From the NCBI RefSeq assembly GCF_002812045.1, contig NZ_NPEG01000019.1, positions 1 to 56,250 on the forward strand: a stretch of DNA of 56,250 nucleotides, given 5' to 3'. The DNA comes from Leptospira haakeii (lineage in GTDB: Bacteria; Spirochaetota; Leptospiria; Leptospirales; Leptospiraceae). Position 1 is the first letter of the stretch; each line of letters begins with the position of its first letter. The notes under the pieces were generated by a model. That model made no database searches. It was given only the letters and a program-made list of their open reading frames with translations, and had not been told where the DNA came from. A program made the translations under genes and the position numbers. Shown piece by piece: positions 1 to 7,926 of this stretch.

Positions 1-1
1 G

Positions 2-133
2 CATCCAAAAGATGCCCAGCATGAACATCCATACAAGATGATCAGCAAACAGATCGAATCGATTCGCAGTTATATCAATGTTGAAGTTATGGAAAAGCCG
101 AGGGCAAAAACCTTCGGCTTTTTTATTGCATAA
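2..133 (+). CDS. possible 3' end of an upstream gene (partial)
   Basis: An open frame enters from the left edge in frame 2 and runs 43 codons to a TAA at 131-133. It has plausible coding composition (charged and helical, with KMISKQIESIRSYINV in the middle). I do not recognise the protein. The odd point is that its last ten or so codons run through the terminator hairpin at 93-124, which is unusual; the true upstream gene may instead end at the TGA at 22-24 or 39-41 in the other frames. Confidence 0.3.
   Translation, partial: HPKDAQHEHPYKMISKQIESIRSYINVEVMEKPRAKTFGFFIA
93..124 (+). terminator. rho-independent terminator
   Basis: AAAAGCCGAGG at 93-103 pairs with CCTTCGGCTTTT at 111-122 around an A-rich loop, and the right arm runs into a T-tract. 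The orientation ends a plus-strand gene lying mostly left of the window. Confidence 0.75.
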
Positions 134-219
134 TGATATGTATTTTGGAAAAGGTTGAATACGGCTTTAAGTTACTATAACCAATCGCCGGCCTTGATTT
201 CTTTTTAGGCGGAAATTTC

Positions 220-1590
220 TTGCTCTTCAATTCATTGGATTTTTTCCTATTCCTGCTAGTTGTTTTTACGGTTTACTGGACGGTACCTAACGTATATAGA
301 AAGGTCTGGTTAATTTCAGCCTCCGTATTCTTTTACGGTTTCTGGAGCATCGGATTTCTATTTCATTTTTTAGGAATATTAGCTTTTAATTATTTGTTTT
401 ATTATTTTGCGCATGGTTCGTATACCAAGGCAAAAGTTTCCTTTCTTGTCGTCGTAAACCTGTTCAATCTCGCGATTTTTAAATACCTAATCTTTTTCGA
501 AACCATTTTACATGATTTGGGATTTTCGATCCAGGTCGCATATCCTTTGAAAGATTTCGTACTTCCTCTAGCGATTAGTTTCTATACTTTTCAGATCATC
601 GCTTTTCATATAGATTGTTACAGAGGCGAGCTGAAGGAGAAAGTAAGCCCTGAAGATTTTTTCTTTTTCATACTTTTCTTTCCTCAGTTAATCGCCGGCC
701 CTATTATTCGATGGGCTGAACTTAAGAGGCAAATCGATCGTAACAAATTACCTCATGCGGATTTACTACGAACAGGAAGTGTTCTTATCTTTTTCGGTTT
801 ATTGAAGAAGGTTGTTATCGGAGATCAATTAGGAACATTAATAGATCCCGTTTTTCAATCTCCCGAAAAATACAACCAGGCTGCGATCTTATTAAGCACC
901 TACGGTTTTGCCGTTCAGATTTATTCCGATTTTTCCGGCTATTCCGATATCGCCCGTGGATTGGCAATTCTTCTTGGGTTTAATATTCCGAGGAATTTTG
1001 ATACTCCCTATTTCGCAACTACCTTACAGGAGTTTTGGCAAAGATGGCATATTACTCTTTCTCGTTGGTTAAGGGATTATTTGTACATTCCCTTAGGTGG
1101 AAATAAATCAGGTAAAATTCATACATATGTAAATTTACTTTTAACGATGCTATTGGGCGGGCTTTGGCATGGGGCAAATTATAATTTCTTAATATGGGGA
1201 GGCATGCACGGCTTATTTTTGGCGATAGAAAGACCTTTTGTCGGGACGTTTCAGAAATATTCCAAATTTTGGCAGCTCGGAATTCGAAGTTTTATCATAT
1301 TTCATTTCGTTTGTATTACCTGGATATTCTTTCGTAGTTCCAATTTAAGGGACGCGATCGTGTTTTTCGAAGGATTTACTCGAAACGTAGGTTCTAATTT
1401 ATCTAATAATAGTCTTGCAGGTTGGTTGATATTCGCTGCGATAGTGCTTCATATATTCGAACGTAATTATCGTAAATTGGATTTTGTAACACGAAAGTTT
1501 TGGCTATTGCCTGCTTTCGGTATCGCGTTATTTGCCTTATTCCCGTCTACAGTCACTAATGTTATGACTTTTATATATTTTCAATTTTAA
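220..1590 (+). CDS. MBOAT family (AlgI-like) membrane O-acyltransferase
   Basis: A polytopic inner-membrane acyltransferase of the AlgI/DltB type, expected to move an acyl group, often acetyl, from the cytoplasm onto an extracytoplasmic polysaccharide. The 456-residue protein has about ten hydrophobic segments and the family core: FWQRWHITLSRWLRDYLYIP, then GGLWHG with the conserved histidine, and further on GGMHGLFLAIERP. The start is TTG at 220, with a TAGGCGG ribosome site eight or so bases upstream. Eleven bases downstream begins a DUF1574 gene, and the same gene pair recurs on the minus strand at 40742-43029. In known systems MBOAT proteins work with a periplasmic SGNH or AlgJ/X-like partner, which fits the neighbour. 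The acceptor glycan cannot be read from the sequence. Confidence 0.9.
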   Translation: MLFNSLDFFLFLLVVFTVYWTVPNVYRKVWLISASVFFYGFWSIGFLFHFLGILAFNYLFYYFAHGSYTKAKVSFLVVVNLFNLAIFKYLIFFETILHDLGFSIQVAYPLKDFVLPLAISFYTFQIIAFHIDCYRGELKEKVSPEDFFFFILFFPQLIAGPIIRWAELKRQIDRNKLPHADLLRTGSVLIFFGLLKKVVIGDQLGTLIDPVFQSPEKYNQAAILLSTYGFAVQIYSDFSGYSDIARGLAILLGFNIPRNFDTPYFATTLQEFWQRWHITLSRWLRDYLYIPLGGNKSGKIHTYVNLLLTMLLGGLWHGANYNFLIWGGMHGLFLAIERPFVGTFQKYSKFWQLGIRSFIIFHFVCITWIFFRSSNLRDAIVFFEGFTRNVGSNLSNNSLAGWLIFAAIVLHIFERNYRKLDFVTRKFWLLPAFGIALFALFPSTVTNVMTFIYFQF

Positions 1591-1601
1591 GGATAGATAG
1601 A

Positions 1602-2651
1602 ATGCGTAAAATTTTCTTTATTCTTTCCATTCCTGCCTTTTTCGTAACTCTTCTTTTGCTCGATCGATTGATCACATCTGATCCGGTCATACAATTTGTT
1701 AGAAAACAAAAAACTATGCAGGAGAATTCCTTAGATTTGATCCGATTAAAACTCGGCGAATTGGAAGAAAAAGATAAGAAAACTGCAGTTTTTTTAGGCT
1801 CTTCACAATCTTTCTACTTTTCTACCTTATCGGATAAGGAAAATAACTGGGAGCCTGAAGCCGGAGTTATATTAGGAATCCAGAACGGGTTTGCACTAAC
1901 CGCTATTGATTTTTTTGCGGAGATGGCGATCCTCGACGAAATTCTTGAGGCTAAACGTCGTCCTGATTTTATTGCGGTGGAGATTTCACCCTTTCTTGCA
2001 AATGAATCCCTTCAGATTTTCAGATGGGATTCAAACATATATGAAAAATCATTTTTAGATACTTTCTCTCAGGACGATTTGCCTATAACCTTACGTTCTA
2101 AATTCCGTACCGGAAAGTTTTTTAACTCGCTACAGTATGGAGTGAGCTTTTATAATTTGGCCACATATTCTAAACGCCAAAATGGTTTTGGGATCGATCC
2201 TAATGCAATCCAAGGAGTTTTGGAATTCGCATTATTTTCGAGAGAAGAACCGGACTTAAAAGGAAAGAAAGCCGAAGAATTTTTCGAAGAAGAATATACC
2301 AAAACCGGAGAAACTCAGGATCATTTCGGCTATTATAAAAACTTCCGAGTATGGGATGGTTTTTATAATATCTTACTCAAACGAATCCGAAAAATGGAAG
2401 AGTTAGGTATCAAATATGTCCTTTGGATCCCTGCAATTCATCCAATACATGAAAAATACGTTTATAAACCTCAGGGAGTCGAAGAGAAATTCATTTCTAA
2501 TTTTAAGAAAAGAATGAAAGATTCCGGAGACTTGATCGTTTTCGACGCCAGATCATTTGGGAAAAGCTGTGATTCATGGGCTGATTCCGTTCATTTAGGT
2601 TCGGTGTGTTATAAAGGGTTAGCTGATTCTTTATACGGTGCCGGAAAGTAG
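1602..2651 (+). CDS. DUF1574-like, SGNH-type envelope protein; partner of the MBOAT
   Basis: A 349-residue protein with one N-terminal hydrophobic anchor (residues 4-20) and the rest outside the membrane. It carries a block-I-like nucleophile motif, FLGSSQS, near residue 64 and a C-terminal DS.H motif (SWADSVHLG), the arrangement expected of an SGNH/GDSL acyl-transferring or esterase fold. I place it with the DUF1574 family of leptospires because of this layout and its position directly after an MBOAT gene, the same arrangement as 40742-41617. The inferred role is the extracytoplasmic half of an O-acylation system: taking the acyl group from the MBOAT or modifying the acceptor. The ATG at 1602 follows an AAGGATAG ribosome site. 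Confidence 0.7.
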   Translation: MRKIFFILSIPAFFVTLLLLDRLITSDPVIQFVRKQKTMQENSLDLIRLKLGELEEKDKKTAVFLGSSQSFYFSTLSDKENNWEPEAGVILGIQNGFALTAIDFFAEMAILDEILEAKRRPDFIAVEISPFLANESLQIFRWDSNIYEKSFLDTFSQDDLPITLRSKFRTGKFFNSLQYGVSFYNLATYSKRQNGFGIDPNAIQGVLEFALFSREEPDLKGKKAEEFFEEEYTKTGETQDHFGYYKNFRVWDGFYNILLKRIRKMEELGIKYVLWIPAIHPIHEKYVYKPQGVEEKFISNFKKRMKDSGDLIVFDARSFGKSCDSWADSVHLGSVCYKGLADSLYGAGK

Positions 2652-2705
2652 TTTTTCTCCAATAACCTCAATTCTCCGCAAGGGAAGACTCGGGTGCCCT
2701 AAAAA

Positions 2706-2725
2706 TACTTAAGCAAATGCTTGAC
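2706..2725. promoter_or_regulatory. operator-like repeat, copy 1 (ArsR promoter)
   Basis: TACTTAAGCAAATGCTTGAC contains the dyad AAGCA-AA-TGCTT and matches copy 2 at 2745-2764 at 18 of 20 positions. It overlaps the start of the TTGACT -35 box at 2721-2726. Inferred to be a binding site for the ArsR protein encoded immediately downstream. Confidence 0.6.
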
Positions 2726-2748
2726 TATTTTTCACTTACTCTGATACT
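2721..2748 (+). promoter_or_regulatory. sigma70-type promoter of the ArsR operon
   Basis: TTGACT (2721-2726), a 16-base spacer, then GATACT (2743-2748). The expected transcription start, six or seven bases past the -10, falls at 2755-2756, on the ATG of the ArsR gene, so the transcript would be leaderless. No Shine-Dalgarno sequence precedes that ATG. Confidence 0.55.
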
Positions 2749-2764
2749 TAAGTAAATGCTTAAC
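2745..2764. promoter_or_regulatory. operator-like repeat, copy 2 (over the start codon)
   Basis: TACTTAAGTAAATGCTTAAC, the second copy of the repeat, lies 39 bases after the first and covers the -10 edge, the presumed transcription start and the ATG at 2756. Bound regulator would block both polymerase and initiation. Confidence 0.6.
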
Positions 2765-3082
2765 AATTCATCCCTGGACAGGATCTTCTATGCTTTGTCG
2801 GATCCGACTCGTAGGGATATCGTAGAAAGGCTTAGCAAGAAACCGGCTTCTGTGAGCGAACTTGCCAGTCCATTGGCCATGAGTATGGCTGCGGTCGTCC
2901 AGCATGTGCAAATTCTAGAAGAGAGCGGTTTGATCAAAACCCAGAAGATAGGGCGAGTGCGTTCTTGTCGGGTTGAGACGAATTCATTGGAATTGATCGA
3001 AAACTGGGTCCAACAGCGCAGAAAATTCTGGGAAAGGAACTTAGATCGATTGGGAGAATTTTTGGAAAAAGGAAAGAAATGA
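2756..3082 (+). CDS. ArsR/SmtB-family HTH transcriptional regulator
   Basis: A 108-residue winged-helix repressor: LSDPTRRDIVERLSK in helix 1-2, then the recognition segment MSMAAVVQHVQILEESGLI and a short wing. No metal-binding ELCVCDL motif is visible, so it is not an obvious metal sensor; it resembles the ArsR members that pair with SRPBCC proteins. The ATG at 2756 lies inside the second operator-like repeat and no ribosome site precedes it, which suggests a leaderless message and autoregulation. The stop overlaps the start of the SRPBCC gene by four bases (ATGA), indicating translational coupling. Confidence 0.9.
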   Translation: MLNNSSLDRIFYALSDPTRRDIVERLSKKPASVSELASPLAMSMAAVVQHVQILEESGLIKTQKIGRVRSCRVETNSLELIENWVQQRRKFWERNLDRLGEFLEKGKK

Positions 3083-3561
3083 TTATGGAAAACCTAAAGG
3101 TCGCTCATGAAATTTTTAGCATAGAAAGAGTATATAAATCCGATCCGGAGTCGGTATATTCCGCATGGAGTAATGTAGAAGCAAAAGCAAATTGGTTTAT
3201 CGGTCCTGGCGATTGGTCCGTTGTACAGAGAAAACTAGATTTCAGAATAGGTGGGGAAGAAATTCTGCATGGTCGTTTCCCAAATGGAAAAGAAACTTTA
3301 TACAAAGCAAGATTTTCCGATCTAATCGAAAACCGAAGGATCGTATTTGTATATGATATGATCTTAAGTGGAAAGATCCACTCGGTATCCATCGCTTCCG
3401 TAGAAATCGAAATACTGGATTCTTCCTCCACAAAACTAACGTTCACAGAACAAGTCGCATTTTTAGACCAAACCATCGGAAGAGAAGGTGTTGCTTCCCG
3501 GAAAGAAGGAACCTTGGCGCATTTAATAAGATTAACAGACTATCTCGAAAAAGTCAAATAA
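3079..3561 (+). CDS. SRPBCC / AHSA1-like domain protein
   Basis: A 160-residue cytoplasmic protein of the START-like SRPBCC (activator of Hsp90 ATPase homologue 1) family. It shows the usual order: ERVYKSDPESVYSAWSN at the N-terminus, WFIGPGDW, a central strand set, then the C-terminal LTFTEQVAFLD and a final helix ending LIRLTDYL. Such proteins bind hydrophobic ligands, but the ligand is unknown here. It overlaps the ArsR gene by four bases; ArsR plus SRPBCC is a widespread operon pair whose effect on the regulator is poorly understood. A second ATG at 3085 could be used instead. Confidence 0.85.
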   Translation: MIMENLKVAHEIFSIERVYKSDPESVYSAWSNVEAKANWFIGPGDWSVVQRKLDFRIGGEEILHGRFPNGKETLYKARFSDLIENRRIVFVYDMILSGKIHSVSIASVEIEILDSSSTKLTFTEQVAFLDQTIGREGVASRKEGTLAHLIRLTDYLEKVK

Positions 3562-3572
3562 GGAGAACTTAG

Positions 3573-4463
3573 ATGAAAATCACTGATTTTATATATTATA
3601 TTTTTATACTATTTATAGTTGCTGCATGTTCCGGAGGTAGACCTCTTCAGCTTCGTGAAACACCTCTTGAAATTTCATCCGAGCCAATCGAAAAAGGTCT
3701 CGCACCTATCAGAGATATACAGATGTATTATGAGATCCACGGCAAAAAAGATGGAGTTCCGCTTGTCCTGTTAAACGGTGGAGGTTCAACGATTGAAGTG
3801 ACTTATAGCAGAATTCTCCCTCTTCTCGCTCAAAATCGTAAAGTGATTGCTTTGGATGAACAAGGCCATGGAAGAACGACAGATCGAAATGTGCCTGTTA
3901 GTTTTGAAACTTCTGCAGAAGATGTAGTCGCTCTTCTGAAATTTCTAAAAGTGGACCAAGCGGATATTTTCGGTTTTAGTAATGGAGCGAGTGTTGCACT
4001 GAATATAGCGATCAGATATCCGAAACTGGTGCGTAAACTTGTATTTGCCTCTTCGATTACAAAGAGAGAAGGGGCTTATCCTATGTTTTGGAATTTTATG
4101 AAGAATGCAACTTTTGAAAATATGCCTCAGGCACTTAAGGATGCTTTTCTTAAAGTAAATCCGGACCCTAAAAAATTACATACAATGTATGAGAAAGATG
4201 CTGCTAGAATGCGCAACTTCAAGGATCTTAGCGATAAAGAAATTAGAACTGTTGGAATTCCGACCTTGATCCTACTCGGAGATAGAGATGTTCCAAAACT
4301 GGAACATGCCGTTGAGATGGTCAGGATGATACCAAAGGCAAGGCTATTGGTTTTGCCCGGAGGACATGGGGATTATTTAGGTGAAGCGATCATGTCTCAA
4401 GGAAAGGATCGGTATCCTGAATTGACCTCCGCTTTAGTCCAAGATTTTTTGGATTCTCCATAA
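3573..4463 (+). CDS. alpha/beta-hydrolase, predicted lipoprotein
   Basis: A 296-residue alpha/beta-hydrolase preceded by a lipoprotein signal peptide (hydrophobic stretch, then VAAC with the lipidated cysteine near residue 19). The nucleophile elbow is GFSNGAS, the oxyanion region LLNGGGST, the acid lies in LLGDRDVP and the catalytic histidine in LPGGHGDY. The substrate is unknown; the closest families are ester hydrolases and peroxidase-like or carotenoid-type hydrolases. It follows the SRPBCC gene by 11 bases behind AAGGAG, so it is probably the third gene of the ArsR operon. A surface or periplasmic esterase regulated with a ligand-binding SRPBCC protein would fit a response to a hydrophobic compound, but that is inference. 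Confidence 0.85.
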   Translation: MKITDFIYYIFILFIVAACSGGRPLQLRETPLEISSEPIEKGLAPIRDIQMYYEIHGKKDGVPLVLLNGGGSTIEVTYSRILPLLAQNRKVIALDEQGHGRTTDRNVPVSFETSAEDVVALLKFLKVDQADIFGFSNGASVALNIAIRYPKLVRKLVFASSITKREGAYPMFWNFMKNATFENMPQALKDAFLKVNPDPKKLHTMYEKDAARMRNFKDLSDKEIRTVGIPTLILLGDRDVPKLEHAVEMVRMIPKARLLVLPGGHGDYLGEAIMSQGKDRYPELTSALVQDFLDSP

Positions 4464-4523
4464 AGGTGAGATCAAAATTCGGATCCAGCCAGTCTACTTT
4501 CTAAATAAAGATTGGGAAATAAC

Positions 4524-4994
4524 ATGCTAGATTGGATTAAAAACTGGATTCAGGATCGAAAAACGCTGCAGAGGGGACGGGAATTATTTTCTAAAATCCA
4601 AGATGGAGACAAACAAGGCTTCAGGAAAATTTTAGCTCTGATTCCAAATAAAGGTGAATTGAAAGAATGTACTAAAGGCCTTCTCGGGTTTTGTGCTTCG
4701 GAGATCCAAGACCCTTTCTATTTGGAAACTTTGTTGAATGCTGGTTTAGATCCGAACCTTCCGGATGGAAACGGGATCTTTCCTATTCATAAAGCTGTTG
4801 AAAATGGCAAGATTAAACCTGTTCAGATCCTGTTGGAACATGGAGCGGATCCGAACGTTGCGGATCCGAAGGGAGTGACTCCATTACATATTTCTTATAG
4901 TTACGATGGGTTAGCCGAAATCTCGGAACTTCTAATTTCTAACGGAGCAGATACGGACAAAAGAGATAATTTGGGCAAGAGATATTTAATGTAA
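4524..4994 (+). CDS. ankyrin-repeat protein
   Basis: A 156-residue soluble protein with a charged N-terminal helix region and two clear ankyrin repeats, recognisable by DGNGIFPIHKAVENG, LLEHGADPNVADPKGVTPLH and LLISNGADTDKRD, plus a weaker preceding repeat (LLNAGLDPNLPD). Ankyrin repeats mediate protein-protein contact; the partner is unknown. I chose the ATG at 4524 because GGGA lies six bases upstream; a TTG at 4512 in the same frame is possible. It has no signal peptide. Confidence 0.85.
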   Translation: MLDWIKNWIQDRKTLQRGRELFSKIQDGDKQGFRKILALIPNKGELKECTKGLLGFCASEIQDPFYLETLLNAGLDPNLPDGNGIFPIHKAVENGKIKPVQILLEHGADPNVADPKGVTPLHISYSYDGLAEISELLISNGADTDKRDNLGKRYLM

Positions 4995-5013
4995 TTTCTA
5001 CCTTGCCGTGTAA

Positions 5014-5138
5014 AAAATTTCGGGCGGCTCGCTCGCTAACGCTCGGACCGCGCTGCTCCGATTTCGCGCATACGCGCTCATCCGTGACGCTTCGCGTCCC
5101 GGACTAAAGATCTACGCATCGCTGCCGCTTGAAATTTT
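5014..5138. repeat. GC-rich fold-back intergenic element
   Basis: A 125-base GC-rich island in otherwise AT-rich DNA, bounded by near-perfect 15-base inverted ends (AAAATTTCGGGCGGC at 5014-5028 and GCCGCTTGAAATTTT at 5124-5138, 13 of 15 complementary). Inside are short self-complementary tracts such as GCGCATACGCGC. There is no open frame of note. It looks like a REP or MITE-type non-autonomous repeat. Confidence 0.55.
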
Positions 5139-5223
5139 ACTTTGTATCTAAAATTTCATATTCAATCCGAATATTTTGGAATATTTTATAATCAGGATCT
5201 TTCCCATTTATAGCGAGATCTCG

Positions 5224-6342
5224 ATGGGAATTTACTTAAAAAAAGCCTGGTTACTTTTTCTTTTATTCTTTGGTGTATGCTCCAATATAGAAAATTTTCC
5301 ATACTCTTCCTATACGATTCATTTCGACGAGAACGTAGAAATTCTATCCTTATCTAAATGGGCGACAGAAGTTCAATTCCAATCAAACAAATCTAGGATC
5401 CGCACAAATGCAATTCTGGTGATCCAAGATGGAAAAACGATATTAGAAGCTTACTCTTCCGAATTCGGGCCGAAAACATTACATCCAACCTGGTCCATTA
5501 GTAAATTTTTATTGAACGGAGCAGTCGGGCAAGCCGTTGCGTTAGGAAAATTGGATTTAGAAAAACCCGTCCAATTTTATCTCCATAAATCCATTCTATC
5601 AAATTCTGAAGAACTAAAAGTAAAACATCTTCTTTTTTTTGCATCCGGGATTGATTGGAAAGAGAGGTATGAATGGGCGCCATTTAATTCGGATATTCTA
5701 GAAATATTGTACGGGGAAGGAAATAGAGATATAGCTGATTATATTTGTAAATTAAAATTTTATAATGTTCCTGGAGAAAAAATTTCCTATTCCAGCGGCG
5801 ATTCGAATCTATTGTCAGCTGTTTTGAGTTCTGTGGAAAAGGATTTCCCTGAGTTCTATTTTAAACGGATCGGGATCGAATCCTATGTTTGGGAAAGGGA
5901 CGGAAGTGGAGTTCCGGTAGCTTCTTCTTATGCCTATTTATCTGCAAAAGATCTTGCAAAAATCGGACTTTTGTATTCTGAAGAAATTTCAGGAAATCCG
6001 TCCGGTATTTTTCCAAAGGATTGGATCTCAAAGACGTTTCGAATATATGATCATAAGAGTAAAAGGCCATGGTATTTGGATATGCTTCGTCTTCCAAGCA
6101 TGGGTGGACATGTATATCTGAACCAATTCTCTCCAGATCCAAAAGATCTTTATTATCCTGGACTTTCTCCTGAATCCTTTTTTGCTTCAGGTCATTGGGG
6201 ACAATATATGATCGTAGATCCCAAGAAAAAATTGGTAGTAGTCCGATTAGGAAACGATAGAGGAGCAAGATTTCCGATGAGGGAATTTATAGATCGTTTG
6301 CTTCCCGTTTTGAATAAAATGGAACAAAGAAAACTACCATGA
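5224..6342 (+). CDS. serine beta-lactamase-like hydrolase, predicted lipoprotein
   Basis: A class C beta-lactamase / 6-aminohexanoate-dimer hydrolase-like serine enzyme. The catalytic S-x-x-K is in TWSISKF, the Y-S-x-G-x-x-N box is YSSGDSNLL and the C-terminal KTG-like box is SGHWGQYM. Starting at the ATG at 5224 gives a compact lipoprotein signal (KKAWLLFLLFFGVC) with a lipobox cysteine; a longer TTG start at 5176 would bury it, so 5224 is preferred. The enzyme probably acts on peptides, amides or esters outside the cytoplasmic membrane and need not hydrolyse antibiotics. Its stop overlaps the next small gene by four bases. See that entry: the neighbour resembles the N-terminal part of longer hydrolases in this family. 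Confidence 0.85.
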   Translation: MGIYLKKAWLLFLLFFGVCSNIENFPYSSYTIHFDENVEILSLSKWATEVQFQSNKSRIRTNAILVIQDGKTILEAYSSEFGPKTLHPTWSISKFLLNGAVGQAVALGKLDLEKPVQFYLHKSILSNSEELKVKHLLFFASGIDWKERYEWAPFNSDILEILYGEGNRDIADYICKLKFYNVPGEKISYSSGDSNLLSAVLSSVEKDFPEFYFKRIGIESYVWERDGSGVPVASSYAYLSAKDLAKIGLLYSEEISGNPSGIFPKDWISKTFRIYDHKSKRPWYLDMLRLPSMGGHVYLNQFSPDPKDLYYPGLSPESFFASGHWGQYMIVDPKKKLVVVRLGNDRGARFPMREFIDRLLPVLNKMEQRKLP

Positions 6343-6668
6343 ATAATTTTATAAAAATATTATATATTCTTGGAGTTATTGTCTTGATGCTGTTCTTGTT
6401 AATATTCTCTGTTTGGAAATGGAGAATTCTCCCTGATTCACTCGGCAGAACATATTCCAATTTTGCCGCAAAGGAAGGTTGTTCTTGTTTATTCGTATCG
6501 AAAGGTTCTGAAAAATATTGTAAGGATTATACAAGACAATTTTTTTCTCCGGACCTTTGGGCTCAGGATGATAATTCTCTGTCTATCGAATTTTATACTT
6601 TGTTCACCAATTTTAAATTAAAGGCTATTTTTAAACCAAAACAAGGTTGTAGCTTACATTTTCCTTGA
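6339..6668 (+). CDS. small membrane-anchored Cys-rich protein coupled to the serine hydrolase
   Basis: A 109-residue protein with one N-terminal transmembrane segment (residues 5-26) and a short extracytoplasmic domain with cysteines in EGCSCLFVSKG, YCKDYTRQ and QGCSLHFP. From memory, long bacterial serine hydrolases of the beta-lactamase fold carry an N-terminal extension with a similar CS.lFVSG... and a closing GC(T/S)L motif. If so, this gene is that extension as a separate polypeptide, fitting its ATGA overlap with the hydrolase. The function is unknown; the cysteines could form disulfides and support the enzyme. Confidence 0.7.
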   Translation: MNNFIKILYILGVIVLMLFLLIFSVWKWRILPDSLGRTYSNFAAKEGCSCLFVSKGSEKYCKDYTRQFFSPDLWAQDDNSLSIEFYTLFTNFKLKAIFKPKQGCSLHFP

Positions 6669-6805
6669 AAATCCTTCAAGAAGCGCCTAACGAAGGTAAA
6701 TAACTTCAAAAAAATTGAAAATTCTGAATCGGATATAACTTTTTTCTGGCTCAATCAGAGGGAGAATGTATAGATTGTAGTGCTATATTGATTGGGTGGG
6801 CTTAA

Positions 6806-7630
6806 ATGCTAGGGTTTCGTTTTTTTTCATGTTTGTTTCTATTTTTAATTCCTGTGTTCCTCTGGTCAGAGCCGAATCCAGGACAGTCGGAACATCCTTA
6901 CGGATTTTATAAAGGGATTTTTCTTTTATCCGGAACTACTGGAAATTCTTTTCATACAGGAGGAAGTTTGATCTCGAGAGAAAAAGAGATCCAAAAAAAT
7001 CTAAAAACAGAAACTGCCTCCGGACAAATTCCTCTTAGGCTCGTTGGTCGGGATGTATCTCCTCTATTAGGTCTTCCTGATTCTCAGTTTTCTACGCCTG
7101 TATCTTATCGTTTATTTTTTGAATACGGAATAACTGATAAGATTGGATTGGGATTTGCAGCTAGTTCCTTTTCAATGGATGTGACCAATAGTAGGGAGTA
7201 TGTAGATCTTCCTCGTTTATCCCAAAGCCAGCCGAATCCTACTTATGTGGAGGCGTTTCCTAATACTAAAAAATTCTATAATGATAGAATGTATTCTTTG
7301 GCAGTTTCTTTCCATCCTCTTTCTCGGTCTCGTATAGATCCTTTCGTAAACTTAGAAGCAGGGATTGTGCAATATACTACTAGTTCTAGGAATATACATC
7401 CAAGCACCGCCTTCGAACCGGCAAGTTCTACTGGTACAGGTTATGGAGTGAGAGCTGGCGTCGGTGTAAATTTTTTTCTAACTCCGGAGTTTGGATTACA
7501 GTTAGAAGTTTCAGGACAAAAAAAATGGCTTAAGTCGGATATTATTGGGAATACAAGTTTGGAATCTGCTCAGATCCAAATGGGCTTCCTATTCAATTTC
7601 GAAAACATCGCTAAATATTCCGAAAGGTAA
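6806..7630 (+). CDS. outer-membrane beta-barrel protein, OmpA/OmpW-like size
   Basis: A 274-residue exported protein: signal peptide of about 22 residues ending LWSEP, then alternating hydrophobic strands rich in Y, F, S and G, with the turn FEYGITDKIGLGFAAS and a late strand GVRAGVGVNFFLTPEFGLQL typical of small barrels. The ATG at 6806 follows GGGTGGG. I cannot assign a specific family. It is followed seven bases later by the first of three TRL-like genes, so all four may be cotranscribed. Confidence 0.75.
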   Translation: MLGFRFFSCLFLFLIPVFLWSEPNPGQSEHPYGFYKGIFLLSGTTGNSFHTGGSLISREKEIQKNLKTETASGQIPLRLVGRDVSPLLGLPDSQFSTPVSYRLFFEYGITDKIGLGFAASSFSMDVTNSREYVDLPRLSQSQPNPTYVEAFPNTKKFYNDRMYSLAVSFHPLSRSRIDPFVNLEAGIVQYTTSSRNIHPSTAFEPASSTGTGYGVRAGVGVNFFLTPEFGLQLEVSGQKKWLKSDIIGNTSLESAQIQMGFLFNFENIAKYSER

Positions 7631-7636
7631 ATCAGC

Positions 7637-7924
7637 TTGAATCGAATTTTATTTTCTATTCTTCTAGTATTTACGTTCGAAGCTTGTAAGGGACTCATAT
7701 ATCGCCAGGAAAAGATCCCAGGTAAAATTGGGAATGTGGAGGGTATAAAAAGTGCTAAGGTATGTGCTTATAATTTTCTCTTCTTGGTTTCCGCAGGAGA
7801 CGCTAGCATAACGGAAGCAAAACGTGTAGGTGAGATTGATCGGATACGTTCTGTGGAAATCGAAGTTTCTTCCTTTCTTTTTATCTTTTTTAGGCGCCAT
7901 TGTTTGATCTTAACGGGGGATTAG
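7637..7924 (+). CDS. TRL-like family protein, copy 1
   Basis: A 95-residue small exported protein starting at TTG 7637. It has a lipoprotein-like leader (FTFEAC) and the TRL-like core: a cysteine followed by NFLFLVSAGDASITEAKR, then GEIDRIRSVEIE and a final strand ending HCLILTGD. TRL (tRNA-associated locus) proteins form a small family of unknown function common in leptospires. The next two genes carry the same core in the same order, which indicates tandem duplication. Confidence 0.75.
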   Translation: MNRILFSILLVFTFEACKGLIYRQEKIPGKIGNVEGIKSAKVCAYNFLFLVSAGDASITEAKRVGEIDRIRSVEIEVSSFLFIFFRRHCLILTGD

Positions 7925-7926
7925 AT

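Noticed and set aside
3105..3476. A 123-codon minus-strand frame
   Set aside because: Antisense to the SRPBCC gene, with no family motif or ribosome site.
5861..6268. A 135-codon minus-strand frame
   Set aside because: Antisense to the serine hydrolase gene and without motifs.
7664..7900. A 78-codon minus-strand frame
   Set aside because: Antisense to the first TRL-like gene, which fits its neighbours in order, strand and motif.
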